A DNA stretch of 64,000 nucleotides. Origin: Hymenobacter radiodurans. GTDB taxonomy: Bacteria > Bacteroidota > Bacteroidia > Cytophagales > Hymenobacteraceae. Shown piece after piece: positions 56,651 through 64,000 of the stretch. The stretch is taken from the NCBI RefSeq assembly GCF_004355185.1, contig NZ_CP037922.1:1178001-1242000 (forward strand), written 5' to 3'. The position numbers and the translations under genes were made by a program. The stretch's first letter is position 1, and every line of letters starts with the position of its first letter. A model generated the notes under the pieces. That model was not told the DNA's origin, made no database searches, and worked only from the letters and a program-made list of their open reading frames with translations.

Positions 56651-56676
56651 AAAGGGCGCCACATATGGCGCCCTTT
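56651..56676. terminator. Intrinsic terminator
   Basis: 11-bp arms AAAGGGCGCCA (56651-56661) and its complement (56666-56676), then further T residues on the plus strand. It ends the 85-residue gene. Confidence 0.9.
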
Positions 56677-56707
56677 TTTGTTGCTGGCAGGTTTGGAAAA
56701 CGTACGT

Positions 56708-58090
56708 TTACAGTTGGCTAAGGATGTGTTGAGCCAGTGCAGCTGCCTGCTCCCGTAACTCGGGCACGGCTGTCGATTCGAAATAGGCAGGGCGTCGGCT
56801 GGGGCCTAAGGTGAAAAACAGCGAAGAAGCCAGGCCATCAGCATCCAGGAGTGCTCCGTGCTCGTCGGTCTGAATGCCCAAACGCAACGGGTCGGAAAGA
56901 AGATGCTGTGCTTCCCGGAGGCCTTTAATAAGTGGATCTTGCACGCGGCTGTAGTCGAGTAAAGGACCAGTGCAGGCAATAACATGACGAGCCAAAAGCT
57001 GCGCTTGTTGGCTACCGTGCGTTATTTCAACACTTAAGTCGGAGCCTTGGGGGGCAATTTGGCGCACGCGGCCCAAGTGGGTTTGAAGCTGTCCGCGGCT
57101 CCGCAGCTGCTCTACCATTGCTACATTCTGCTCCGGGCTTCGGTGCCGCACCACTGACCACAGAGATGATACATGACGCAGAAAACGCTCCTGCTCCGGC
57201 AGCGGCCAATTAGTCCATATCCGCCCCAGATCAGGGCGAAGCGAGTCCAGCACATCGCGCCAGTTGTAGCCAGCAGCCTGGGCCGCGCGGATGTGTTGGC
57301 GCACTACGCGCACTACCGCGCCTACATCTGTGAGATGAACTAAATCGGAAGCATAAAAACTGGGGTACTGCGCGTGCTGTCCTGGACCGTGCACCGTTGG
57401 CCACCAGCCATGACGCGAGACGGCCACAATGGAGCCCTGGTGCCCATCGGCGTGCAAGGCCATGAGTACATCCACGGAAGTAAGGCCAGTGCCAATAAGC
57501 AAAACGGAATCCTGGGGGGCAATTCCGGTTAGTGCGCCGGGCGTCCACGGATTGGGATGATAGTTAGGAGGAAAATTGCCCCCTAATCCCGCACTAGCAA
57601 GCCCAAGTGGCGGGAAATTGCCCAATGCCAATACCACGCGGTGGCTGCGCAACACGTGGCCATCCGCAAGCTCTACCAACGCCGTATTATCTGTCTTATC
57701 GATGGTAGCGGCTATTGCTGCCTGAGAATGCCATTGGATACGCATGCCATTAGCTGCCTCGCCCAGAACCTGACTGACGCATTCCTGGATGTACTGCCCA
57801 TACGTCTGGCGCGGATAAAAAACGTCTTCGTCGCCCGGCAGGCCTTTTGCCCGTAGCCATTCCACAAAATGCTGTGGCTTATCAGGAAAGGCGCTGATAC
57901 GGCCCGCCCGCACATTCAGCAAATACTCCGGCCGCGGCGCCGAATAAGCTAAACCCAGTCCCGGCGCGGGACGCGGGTCAACCAGATGTATGTCGTAAGG
58001 ATAGTGGCCTTTCGCGTGGGCAAACTGCACAGCCAACATGGAACCCGAAAACCCCGCGCCTATTATCGTAATGGTACATCGCTGGGGCAT
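56708..58090 (-). CDS. FAD/NAD(P)-binding protein (YdhS-like)
   Basis: 460 residues. TITIIGAGFSGSMLAVQFA is the FAD-binding Rossmann loop, DIHLVDPRPAPGLGLAYSAPRPEYLLNVRAGRISAF the conserved block of the FAD_NAD_binding_9 (YdhS-like) family, and SVLLIGTGLTSVDVLMAL the second nucleotide loop. HVIACTGPLLDYSRV and PAYFESTAVPELREQAAAL close it. The family's substrate is unknown; some members oxidise hydroxypyridines or thiols. Motif copies at 57049-57054 and 57514-57519 read as IAPQG and IAPQD, both just after conserved positions. No partner gene is adjacent. Confidence 0.87.
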   Translation of the reverse strand: MPQRCTITIIGAGFSGSMLAVQFAHAKGHYPYDIHLVDPRPAPGLGLAYSAPRPEYLLNVRAGRISAFPDKPQHFVEWLRAKGLPGDEDVFYPRQTYGQYIQECVSQVLGEAANGMRIQWHSQAAIAATIDKTDNTALVELADGHVLRSHRVVLALGNFPPLGLASAGLGGNFPPNYHPNPWTPGALTGIAPQDSVLLIGTGLTSVDVLMALHADGHQGSIVAVSRHGWWPTVHGPGQHAQYPSFYASDLVHLTDVGAVVRVVRQHIRAAQAAGYNWRDVLDSLRPDLGRIWTNWPLPEQERFLRHVSSLWSVVRHRSPEQNVAMVEQLRSRGQLQTHLGRVRQIAPQGSDLSVEITHGSQQAQLLARHVIACTGPLLDYSRVQDPLIKGLREAQHLLSDPLRLGIQTDEHGALLDADGLASSLFFTLGPSRRPAYFESTAVPELREQAAALAQHILSQL

Positions 58091-58151
58091 GCAAGTGCAG
58101 TAAAAACGGGTGAACGAGTAAAAGCAGGAGGAAGCTCAGGCTTTAAAACGG

Positions 58152-58186
58152 ACAGCCTGACCAAGAGTTTACCAAGGTCAGGCTGT
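58152..58186 (-). terminator. Terminator of the hldD gene
   Basis: 11-bp arms ACAGCCTGACC (58152-58162) and GGTCAGGCTGT (58176-58186), 13-base loop. On the minus strand it follows hldD, though T residues after it are few (CCGTTTTAAAG). Confidence 0.7.
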
Positions 58187-58220
58187 TTTATATTTATCCG
58201 GAAAAAGGAGACCGACTGAT

Positions 58221-59186
58221 TTATAAATAAGCGCCGCTCACTAAATAATTCTGCACGTAGTCTTGAATGCCATCCTCGAGCCGCGTGAATGGCCGATCAT
58301 AGCCAATGCTGCGCAGCTTCTGCATTTCGGCCTGCGTGAAGTATTGGTAAGTATCGCGAATATCTTCGGGCGTGTCTTTAAAACGAATGTCCGCTGTTTG
58401 ATTAAGGGCCGCGAATGTGTTCAGCGCCAGATCTAAGAAGGTGCGCGCCTCGCCGCTGCCCAAGTTATAAATGCCCGAATTTTTGCGGTGGTGCATCAGA
58501 AAATAGCACACCTCGCACACGTCCTTCACATACACAAAGTCGCGCTTCTGCTCGCCATCGGCGTATTCAGGGTTGTGAGAGCGGAATAGTTCCATGGAGC
58601 CCGTACGCCGAATTTGCTCGTAGGCGTGAAATATCACCGAAGCCATGCGGCCCTTGTGGTATTCATTGGGCCCATACACGTTGAAAAACTTTAAGCCGGC
58701 CCAAAAAAATGGCTTTTCAGTCTGCGCGACGGCCCAGTTGTCGAAGTCATTTTTTGACTCACCATAGGGGTTAAGCGGGCGTAGCAACGGCAGCAGCGCA
58801 TCCTCATCGGCGTAGCCCAGCGTGCCCGAGCCATACGTAGCCGCCGACGAAGCGTACACCAGCGGCAGCTGGTATTGGCAGCAGGCCTGCCACACTTTTT
58901 TAGAGTACTCCAGATTCAGCAAATCCAGGATTTCACGACTCTTCTCGGTGGTATCGGTGCGGGCGCCGAGGTGGAAGATGAATTCTACCTGCTCGTGGTT
59001 TTTGTCGAGCCAGTCAAAAAAATCGGTGCGGTCCACGTACTCGCGCAGACGCTTGCCTTTGAGGTTGGCAAGCTTGCGCTCCACGGTGAAATTATCGACC
59101 ACCACAATATCATTGAAATTGGCGGCATTCAGGCGGGTGACAAGGCAGCTGGCGATAAAGCCGGCGGCCCCAGTGACGACGATCAT
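58221..59186 (-). CDS. hldD: ADP-L-glycero-D-manno-heptose 6-epimerase
   Basis: Makes the heptose precursor of lipopolysaccharide core. 321 residues: MIVVTGAAGFIASCLV is the NAD(P) loop (GxxGxxG), AATYGSGTLGYAD the Ser/Thr of the triad, NPYGESKNDFDNW the YxxxK with catalytic Tyr and Lys, and FNVYGPNEYHKGRMASV the family's substrate block. Length fits. Typical Bacteroidota HldD; other heptose genes are not in this window. A REP-like element lies upstream. Confidence 0.93.
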   Translation of the reverse strand: MIVVTGAAGFIASCLVTRLNAANFNDIVVVDNFTVERKLANLKGKRLREYVDRTDFFDWLDKNHEQVEFIFHLGARTDTTEKSREILDLLNLEYSKKVWQACCQYQLPLVYASSAATYGSGTLGYADEDALLPLLRPLNPYGESKNDFDNWAVAQTEKPFFWAGLKFFNVYGPNEYHKGRMASVIFHAYEQIRRTGSMELFRSHNPEYADGEQKRDFVYVKDVCEVCYFLMHHRKNSGIYNLGSGEARTFLDLALNTFAALNQTADIRFKDTPEDIRDTYQYFTQAEMQKLRSIGYDRPFTRLEDGIQDYVQNYLVSGAYL

Positions 59187-59275
59187 AGGGCTAATTTTGC
59201 CTTAAAAGTAGGCAAAAGCCATGGAGTAGACTCTCAATCCTCATGAACATACTGACAGATCATGCACAAATAGAA

Positions 59276-59369
59276 CGTCATGCAGAGCAGCGCGACGCAT
59301 CTCGCGTGATGACGTATGGTTACTAATCCAACTAAACACGCGAGATGCTTCGCTCCGCTCGGCATGACG
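59276..59369. repeat. REP-like inverted repeat, imperfect copy
   Basis: Arms 59276-59308 and 59337-59369 (CGTCATGCAGAGC… and …GCTCGGCATGACG) pair with several mismatches. Same family as 31871-31976, but with a more diverged left arm. It lies between two divergent genes, so termination is not its role. Confidence 0.8.
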
Positions 59370-59428
59370 GGCTAGAGTGACGCTCTATCAAATAGCTGTG
59401 AGGCAAGTGAAATCACCATCTTTGTGCT

Positions 59429-60358
59429 ATGCATCGTTTTTTGCTTCAATTCCTGGCATTCCTCCCGTTTGGGCTGGTGCTCACGGCGTGTAATTCAGAT
59501 CAAAAAGCCCCCCAAGCCACTGCGGTCGCCAGAAATGCCCCCCAGCACCTGCGCGACGACCTCGGGCGACCCGTGGTGGTGCCAGCGCATCCGCGGCGCA
59601 TCATGGCGCTGGCCCCATCCATGACCGAGATGCTGTATGCCGTGGCCGATACTGCTACTATCATTGGCCGTACTCAGGTGTGTGACTTTCCGAATGCGGT
59701 GCTGAGTAAGCCTGTTGTGAATAGCTATCCGCTGGACATGGAGCGCTTAGTTGCTCTCCAGCCCGATATCGTGTTTACAGTAGAAGGCATCACCTCGCTC
59801 GATGATGCCACGCGCCTTCAGCAACTCGGCGTGCAAGTGTATTACCAACGCTATACCACCGTGCCTGATGTGCTGCGCGGCATGCGTGATATAGGCCGCA
59901 TTCTGCACCGCGAGCCTCAAGCGCGCCGCCTCACCGACTCGTTGGCTGCGGAACTCAAGCAGTTGGAGCAGCAAACAACAAATAGCTCACGACCCAAAGT
60001 GCTGGCCATTACCTGGCAGGACCCCATTTACGTGTACGGCCAGAATACATTGTTTACGGACAAAATTTGGCGGGCTGGGGGGCAAAATGCGGTAGTTGAG
60101 AAGTTTACACAGCCCTATCCAGCGCTCACCCGCGAGTACATTCTGCAGCTTAACCCCGATGTGCTGTTAGGCGGTAGTTTCGGTAAGCTCGATAGCACAT
60201 TCTTCAAAAGCTATCCGGAGCTACGCCGCATCCGGGCCTACCAGACGCGGCAAGTGCACGGCATCAACGGCAACCTGATGGAGCGCCCCGGTCCGCGCGT
60301 AGTAGAATCGGTGCGGGAACTCCAGCAGTTGTTGCGCCAAAGTCCGGCTCAGCTATGA
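59429..60358 (+). CDS. ABC transporter substrate-binding lipoprotein (BtuF/FecB type)
   Basis: 309 residues with a lipoprotein signal (LLQFLAFLPFGLVLTACNSD; Cys about 22). The mature part is a class III binding protein: RRIMALAPSMTEMLYAVAD, VIGRTQ-type strand, LQPDIVFTVEGI, LAITWQDPIYVYGQNTLF and LNPDVLLGGSF match BtuF-like cobalamin or FecB-like siderophore binders. Two motif copies within 36 bases (59508-59513, 59538-59543) encode the linker after the lipobox, KAPQ and NAPQ; a third is at 60077-60082. Its stop overlaps the permease start (ATGA). Confidence 0.9.
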   Translation: MHRFLLQFLAFLPFGLVLTACNSDQKAPQATAVARNAPQHLRDDLGRPVVVPAHPRRIMALAPSMTEMLYAVADTATIIGRTQVCDFPNAVLSKPVVNSYPLDMERLVALQPDIVFTVEGITSLDDATRLQQLGVQVYYQRYTTVPDVLRGMRDIGRILHREPQARRLTDSLAAELKQLEQQTTNSSRPKVLAITWQDPIYVYGQNTLFTDKIWRAGGQNAVVEKFTQPYPALTREYILQLNPDVLLGGSFGKLDSTFFKSYPELRRIRAYQTRQVHGINGNLMERPGPRVVESVRELQQLLRQSPAQL

Positions 60359-61362
60359 GCCGCCGCGTGGGTCCCTGGCTGTTGGCCAGCCTGCTACTTA
60401 CCATTTTGCTCTTGATTGTCGGGCTTCGGGTGGGCAGCTTCGAAACTGATTATGCCATCATCTGGCGCGCCCTAAGTCATTACGACCCCACCGATCCGGT
60501 GCAGTTGGTATTGGTGCAATTGCGCCTGCCGCGCCTACTTCTGGCCCTACTGGCCGGCGCGGGGCTGGCTTTTAGTGGCTACTTAATGCAAGCGATGGTC
60601 AATAATGCCCTAGCCGACCCGTATTTGCTCGGAACGGCTTCCGGTGCATCACTAGGGGCCATTCTGTGCTTTGCTTTTCTGGATACCTTAGTGCTGGGGG
60701 GCTTTTATCTGCCGCCCTTAGCCGCCTTGGCCGGCGCGTTACTCACCACGATAGTTGTAGTCACGCTTGGTACTCAGCAGGGCCAACTTCGGCCAGCCCA
60801 ACTGCTACTGGGCGGAGTGGCCGTAGGCGCGCTCACCGCGGCTATTGGCAGTCTGGTTACATTTCTGGCCGCCACCGACGCCAAGCTAAGTACCGTTATT
60901 TTTTGGGCGATGGGAAGCTTCGAGCGAGCCGGCTGGAACCTGTTGCCCTACCCAGCCGTGGCCGTTGGCGGAGCATTATTGCTTTTTACTTTTCTACAAA
61001 AGGACCTGAATGTGTTGCTGCTAGGGGAGGAGCGCGCCCAGGCGTTGGGCCTGAATGTGATGCGCCTGCGCTGGATACTCATCCTCACCGCTTCCGGCCT
61101 GACGGGCTGTATTGTGGCGCTTTGTGGCCCTATAGGTTTTGTCGGGCTAATGATTCCTCACCTTACACGCTGGTTGCTGGGCGTCACGGGTAGGGCCAAT
61201 TTATTGTTCTGCGCCTTGCTGGGGGGCAATTTTATGCTGGCCTGCGACTTACTGGCCCGCTTGCTCTACCCGCCCGCTGGGCTTCCGGTAGGCTTGATCA
61301 CCGCCCTTTTCGGCGTACCGTTCTTCGTATATTTGCTGCGGAAAAAGCGCGTCGCGCTTTGA
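60355..61362 (+). CDS. FecCD-family ABC transporter permease (BtuC type)
   Basis: 335 residues, about nine to ten membrane helices. RLPRLLLALLAGAGLAFSGYLMQAMVNNALADPYLLGTASGA is the family block, and LTGCIVALCGPIGFVGLMIPHLTRWLLG contains the contact loop for the ATPase. It forms a dimer that carries cobalamin or an iron chelate received from the upstream binding protein. ATGA overlap with that gene means tight co-translation. No ATPase gene follows; the next gene is queD. Motif copies 60696-60701 and 61221-61226. Confidence 0.92.
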   Translation: MSRRVGPWLLASLLLTILLLIVGLRVGSFETDYAIIWRALSHYDPTDPVQLVLVQLRLPRLLLALLAGAGLAFSGYLMQAMVNNALADPYLLGTASGASLGAILCFAFLDTLVLGGFYLPPLAALAGALLTTIVVVTLGTQQGQLRPAQLLLGGVAVGALTAAIGSLVTFLAATDAKLSTVIFWAMGSFERAGWNLLPYPAVAVGGALLLFTFLQKDLNVLLLGEERAQALGLNVMRLRWILILTASGLTGCIVALCGPIGFVGLMIPHLTRWLLGVTGRANLLFCALLGGNFMLACDLLARLLYPPAGLPVGLITALFGVPFFVYLLRKKRVAL

Positions 61363-61448
61363 GAAGCTGATCTGCTGCGCTGTTAGTCATTTCATTCCCG
61401 TTTCAGCTTCTTTCGCATCCGCCTATTATTTTACTAGCACCGCCACAA

Positions 61449-61865
61449 ATGATTTACGTCAGCCGCCAGGAGCATTTCAATGCCGCGCACAAGCTGCACA
61501 ACCCCAACTGGTCCGACGAGCGCAACCGCGAAGTATTTGGCCCCTGCGCCAATACCAACTGGCACGGCCACAATTACGACCTCATCGTAACCGTAAAAGG
61601 CCAGCCCGATCCGGAGACCGGCTTCGTAATTGATCTCAAACAACTAAGCAACCTTATTCGCGAGCACATTACCGAACAGGTAGATCACAAAAATCTTAAC
61701 CTGGATGTGCCCTTCATGCAGGGCAAAATGGCCAGTACCGAAAACTTGGTAGTAGCGTTTTGGGAAATCCTGACGCGTGAATTAGGCTCTATATCCTCCG
61801 CTCAACTCCACTGCATCAAACTGTACGAAACGCCCCGGAACTTCGTAGAATATTACGGCGAGTAA
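61449..61865 (+). CDS. queD: 6-carboxytetrahydropterin synthase (6-pyruvoyl tetrahydropterin synthase family)
   Basis: 138 residues. HFNAAHKLHN and TNWHGHNYDL give the three zinc His, FGPCANTNWHGH the catalytic Cys, and DHKNLNLDV plus STENLVVAFWEIL the rest of the T-fold signature with the anchoring Glu in LYETPRNFVEY. QueD makes the queuosine/7-deazaguanine precursor from dihydroneopterin triphosphate; a PTPS role in folate or biopterin cannot be excluded from sequence. It stands 87 bases after the ABC permease and 60 before lpxB. Confidence 0.92.
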   Translation: MIYVSRQEHFNAAHKLHNPNWSDERNREVFGPCANTNWHGHNYDLIVTVKGQPDPETGFVIDLKQLSNLIREHITEQVDHKNLNLDVPFMQGKMASTENLVVAFWEILTRELGSISSAQLHCIKLYETPRNFVEYYGE

Positions 61866-61925
61866 AGGGTTATTATGGTGAGCGTCACCCGCGAATAATC
61901 TGTCACCTATTCAATTCTGTACCCA

Positions 61926-63035
61926 TTGAAATATTACCTCATTGCCGGCGAGCGTTCCGGAGATTTTCACGCCGCTAACCTGATGTGTGCGCTACGCACA
62001 GAAGATGCCGCGGCCGAATTCCGGTGTTGGGGCGGCGATATGATGGAGGCTGCGGGGGGCAAATTAGTGCATCATTACCAGGAAATGGCCATTATGGGTT
62101 TCCTAGAAGCGGCCACCAGTATTCTCAAGTTTCGCGGATTCCTGAAAGAATGTCAGCGCGATTTACTAGCGTACAAGCCTGACGTTTTGATTCTGGTTGA
62201 TTATGCGGGTTTCAACCTGCGGGTTGCCAAGTTTGCCAAGCAGCACGGCATTAAGGTATTCTATTATATCTCCCCTAAAATCTGGGCTTGGAACCAAGGC
62301 CGCGTACATACGGTGAAAGCTGTAGTCGATAAGATGTTTGTCATCTTACCTTTCGAGCAGGAATTCTACCAGCGTTTCGGCTACGATGTCGATTACATTG
62401 GTAACCCTACCGTTGATGCCGTTGCCGAGCACGAAGCCTCGACTGACTTCCGCGAACGAAACCGAATTCCGGCTAACAAGCCCATCATTGCCGTTCTGCC
62501 TGGCTCGCGCAAGCAGGAAATTGAGAGCATGCTCTATGTGATGCTTTCGGTGCTGCCGCCGTTTCTAAATTACCAGTTCGTTATTGCTGCCGTCTCCAAT
62601 CTGGACCGCAACTACTATCAGAACTTCCAACGTAGCGAAAACATCACCATCGTCTCCGACCAAACCTACGATCTGCTCCGCCACGCCGATGGAGCTATGG
62701 TTACGTCTGGTACGGCTACCCTCGAAACCGCGCTCTTCGATGTGCCGCAGGTGGTGTGTTACAGCACCAGCATTGTTTCCTACACCATTGCCAAAGCCTT
62801 AATTAAGGTGCCCTATATTTCCCTGGTGAACTTAGTGGCTGGCAAAGAAGTCGTGAAAGAATTGATTCAGGGCGAGTTCAACTCCCGTAATCTGGTGCAA
62901 GAGTTGAAAAATATTCTAGAGAATCCCGAATACATCGCTCGCCAAAAAGCCGATTATGCCGAGCTGCGAGAGAAGCTTGGGCGTAGCAATGCCGCGCAGA
63001 AAGCTGCTAAGCTGATGATAGGGTATTTACAGTAG
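61926..63035 (+). CDS. lpxB: Lipid-A-disaccharide synthase
   Basis: Joins UDP-diacylglucosamine to lipid X in lipid A assembly (GT19). 369 residues. I take TTG 61926 as start, because it gives the family opening KYYLIAGERSGDFHAANLM; no ATG is near. GGDMMEAAGG, MGFLEA, VLILVDYAGFNLRVAKFAK, YYISPKIWAWNQGRVHTVK, ILPFEQEFY, VDYIGNPTVD, VLPGSRKQEIESML and VTSGTATLETALFDVPQVV follow in the known order. A motif copy lies at 62054-62059. A 30-bp hairpin ends the gene. Confidence 0.94.
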   Translation: MKYYLIAGERSGDFHAANLMCALRTEDAAAEFRCWGGDMMEAAGGKLVHHYQEMAIMGFLEAATSILKFRGFLKECQRDLLAYKPDVLILVDYAGFNLRVAKFAKQHGIKVFYYISPKIWAWNQGRVHTVKAVVDKMFVILPFEQEFYQRFGYDVDYIGNPTVDAVAEHEASTDFRERNRIPANKPIIAVLPGSRKQEIESMLYVMLSVLPPFLNYQFVIAAVSNLDRNYYQNFQRSENITIVSDQTYDLLRHADGAMVTSGTATLETALFDVPQVVCYSTSIVSYTIAKALIKVPYISLVNLVAGKEVVKELIQGEFNSRNLVQELKNILENPEYIARQKADYAELREKLGRSNAAQKAAKLMIGYLQ

Positions 63036-63070
63036 CAGATCCAATGCGGTTGTGATAGTTCGATTCTAAT

Positions 63071-63134
63071 AGCATTGCTTAAAAAAGGAAAGCCCGAGGA
63101 TATATCCTCGGGGCTTTCCTTTTTTAAGCAATGC
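63071..63134. terminator. Long bidirectional terminator between lpxB and clpX
   Basis: Arms of about 30 bases, AGCATTGCTTAAAAAAGG… from 63071 and its complement ending at 63134, with T-runs on each strand. One arm has GCCCGAGG where the other implies GCCCCGAGG, a single missing C. Confidence 0.9.
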
Positions 63135-63143
63135 TTTAATCCA

Positions 63144-64000
63144 CTAAGCTGCTCGCAACTGCTTCAGCGGTGATTTCTCAAATTTGCTTTGCGCGTAATC
63201 CAGGTCGATAACGAGTTCCTGAACATCCGTTTCAGAAGGCATATCAAACATGGCATCTGTCATGATGCTTTCGCAGATAGAGCGCAAGCCGCGAGCACCA
63301 AGACGATATTCGTCGGCTTTCACAACAATGTACTCCATAGCCGCCTCAGAGAAGGAAAGTTTGATGTTTTCCATCTCAAATAAGCGCTGATATTGCTTTA
63401 CAATCGAGTTTTTAGGTTCTGTTAGAATCTTACGTAGCGTAGCGTGGTCGAGCGGATTTAGGTGGGTGAGTACCGGCAAGCGGCCGATCAGCTCAGGAAT
63501 GAGCCCAAACTGTTTCAAATCCACGGCTGTCACGTAGCGCAGGAAATTCTGGGTATCGACCTTCTCATCCAACATCGTTTTGGAGAAGCCCATGGGCTTG
63601 GTGTTCAAGCGGCTCTTGATGATGCGCTCAATGCCAACAAAAGCCCCCCGCAGATGAACAGGATGTTTTCGGTGTTCACCGTAATCATCTTTTGCTCAGG
63701 GTGTTTGCGGCCACCGTGGGGAGGTACATTCACTGTAGTGCCTTCTAGGAGCTTCAGCATTGCCTGCTGTACACCCTCGCCACTCACGTCGCGCGTGATG
63801 CTAGGGTTGTCGCTCTTACGAGCGATTTTGTCAATTTCGTCGATATAAACGATGCCGCGCTCGGCAGCCTCTACATTGTAATCAGCTGATTGGAGCAGGC
63901 GAGTCAGAATGCTTTCTACATCTTCTCCCACATAGCCGGCCTCCGTAAGCACAGTAGCATCGGCAATGCAGAACGGTACTTGCAGAATGTTGGCCAGCAT
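63144..64000 (-). CDS. clpX: ATP-dependent Clp protease ATPase subunit ClpX, 3' part, one-base frameshift
   Basis: Unfolds proteins for ClpP. The upstream half of the gene lies beyond 64000. Present in frame one are [20 protein letters not shown] and [14 protein letters not shown] (Walker B), [22 protein letters not shown] and ENILFICGG. The frame then breaks at the C6 tract 63644-63649; with one more C it reads [25 protein letters not shown], the family sequence, and goes on to [24 protein letters not shown] and the stop at 63144. ClpX is rarely lost, so the missing base is probably an undercall in AAAAGCCCCCC, a motif copy; a real tract change would be striking. Confidence 0.92.

Larger units (their letters stand above)
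1576..63649. repeat. Dispersed motif WWWNGCCCCCCR, about 49 copies on both strands
   Basis: GGGGGGC with A/T-only bases after it (or its complement) was counted by eye on every line. Copies with the full G6/C6 start, among others, at 1576, 3438, 6889, 7721, 8958, 9177, 10128, 11423, 11748, 12182, 13085, 14743, 14762, 17579, 19307, 19322, 25473, 26736, 27561, 28006, 31134, 33221, 34428, 35127, 36285, 36803, 36958, 38598, 40023, 40278, 40833, 43579, 43750, 47171, 47328, 50159, 50195, 51771, 54894, 55860, 57049, 57514, 59508, 59538, 60077, 60696, 61221, 62054 and 63644. The base after C6 is a purine in all but two. Most copies are in genes; pairs form terminators. Confidence 0.85.

Noticed and set aside
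59300..59428. Cobalamin riboswitch before the btuF-like gene
   Set aside because: The leader is mostly a REP-like element, and I see no B12-box-like sequence.

Overview
The window reads as a chromosome segment of a Bacteroidota bacterium close to Hymenobacter (Cytophagales). The evidence is two SusC/SusD outer-membrane uptake pairs, a type IX secretion sorting domain, TAnnTTTG-type promoter elements, a Gram-negative envelope gene set (LpxB, HldD, RfaD-type) and moderately GC-rich DNA. I saw no rRNA, tRNA, phage, insertion sequence with a transposase, or CRISPR array.

Layout. 1-6.6 kb: alpha-glucan genes (branching enzyme, a short glycosyltransferase, GH31 alpha-glucosidase) with a VOC protein and a YdeI-like protein between them. 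6.6-13.7 kb: lipase plus T9SS protein, a rhomboid protease and a neighbour sharing its N-terminal module, two small disordered proteins, a class A beta-lactamase-like enzyme and a VanX-type dipeptidase. 13.7-19.3 kb: a five-PAS histidine kinase with a CheY-like partner, then a DUF187 glycoside-hydrolase-like lipoprotein/secreted protein. 19.5-30.2 kb: two SusC/SusD systems that converge on one terminator. 30.6-46 kb: NagX-like acyltransferase, acyl-CoA ligase, a GH3/beta-lactamase fusion, PhoD-like phosphatase, a carboxypeptidase-regulatory-domain protein, a GT39 family transferase, DUF885 lipoprotein, serine hydrolase and DUF4126. 46-56 kb: Dph6-like ligase, VOC protein, RES-domain protein, MBL hydrolase, HTTM membrane protein, a Ser/Thr/Gly-rich gene cluster, DCC thioredoxin-like protein and a MarR/oxidoreductase divergent pair. 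56-64 kb: FAD protein, heptose epimerase, a BtuF-BtuC pair, QueD, LpxB and the C-terminal end of ClpX.

The strongest unexplained signal is a short dispersed motif, WWWNGCCCCCCR (best form AAAAAGCCCCCCAG). I count about 49 copies by eye, on both strands, in genes in several reading frames, and as facing pairs forming the stems of terminators. That is the layout known for DNA uptake sequences of Neisseria and Pasteurellaceae, so a DNA-recognition role is a reasonable hypothesis.

A linked observation: at least eight genes here (branching enzyme, glycosyltransferase, GH31, rhomboid, DUF187, the second SusC, DUF885, ClpX) are split by the loss of exactly one G or C, seven of them inside a copy of this motif. 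Since ClpX is among them and some terminator stems show the same one-base loss in one arm, homopolymer undercalling in the assembly is the likeliest cause; true length variation of the tract is the interesting alternative. Coordinates for these genes span both pieces.
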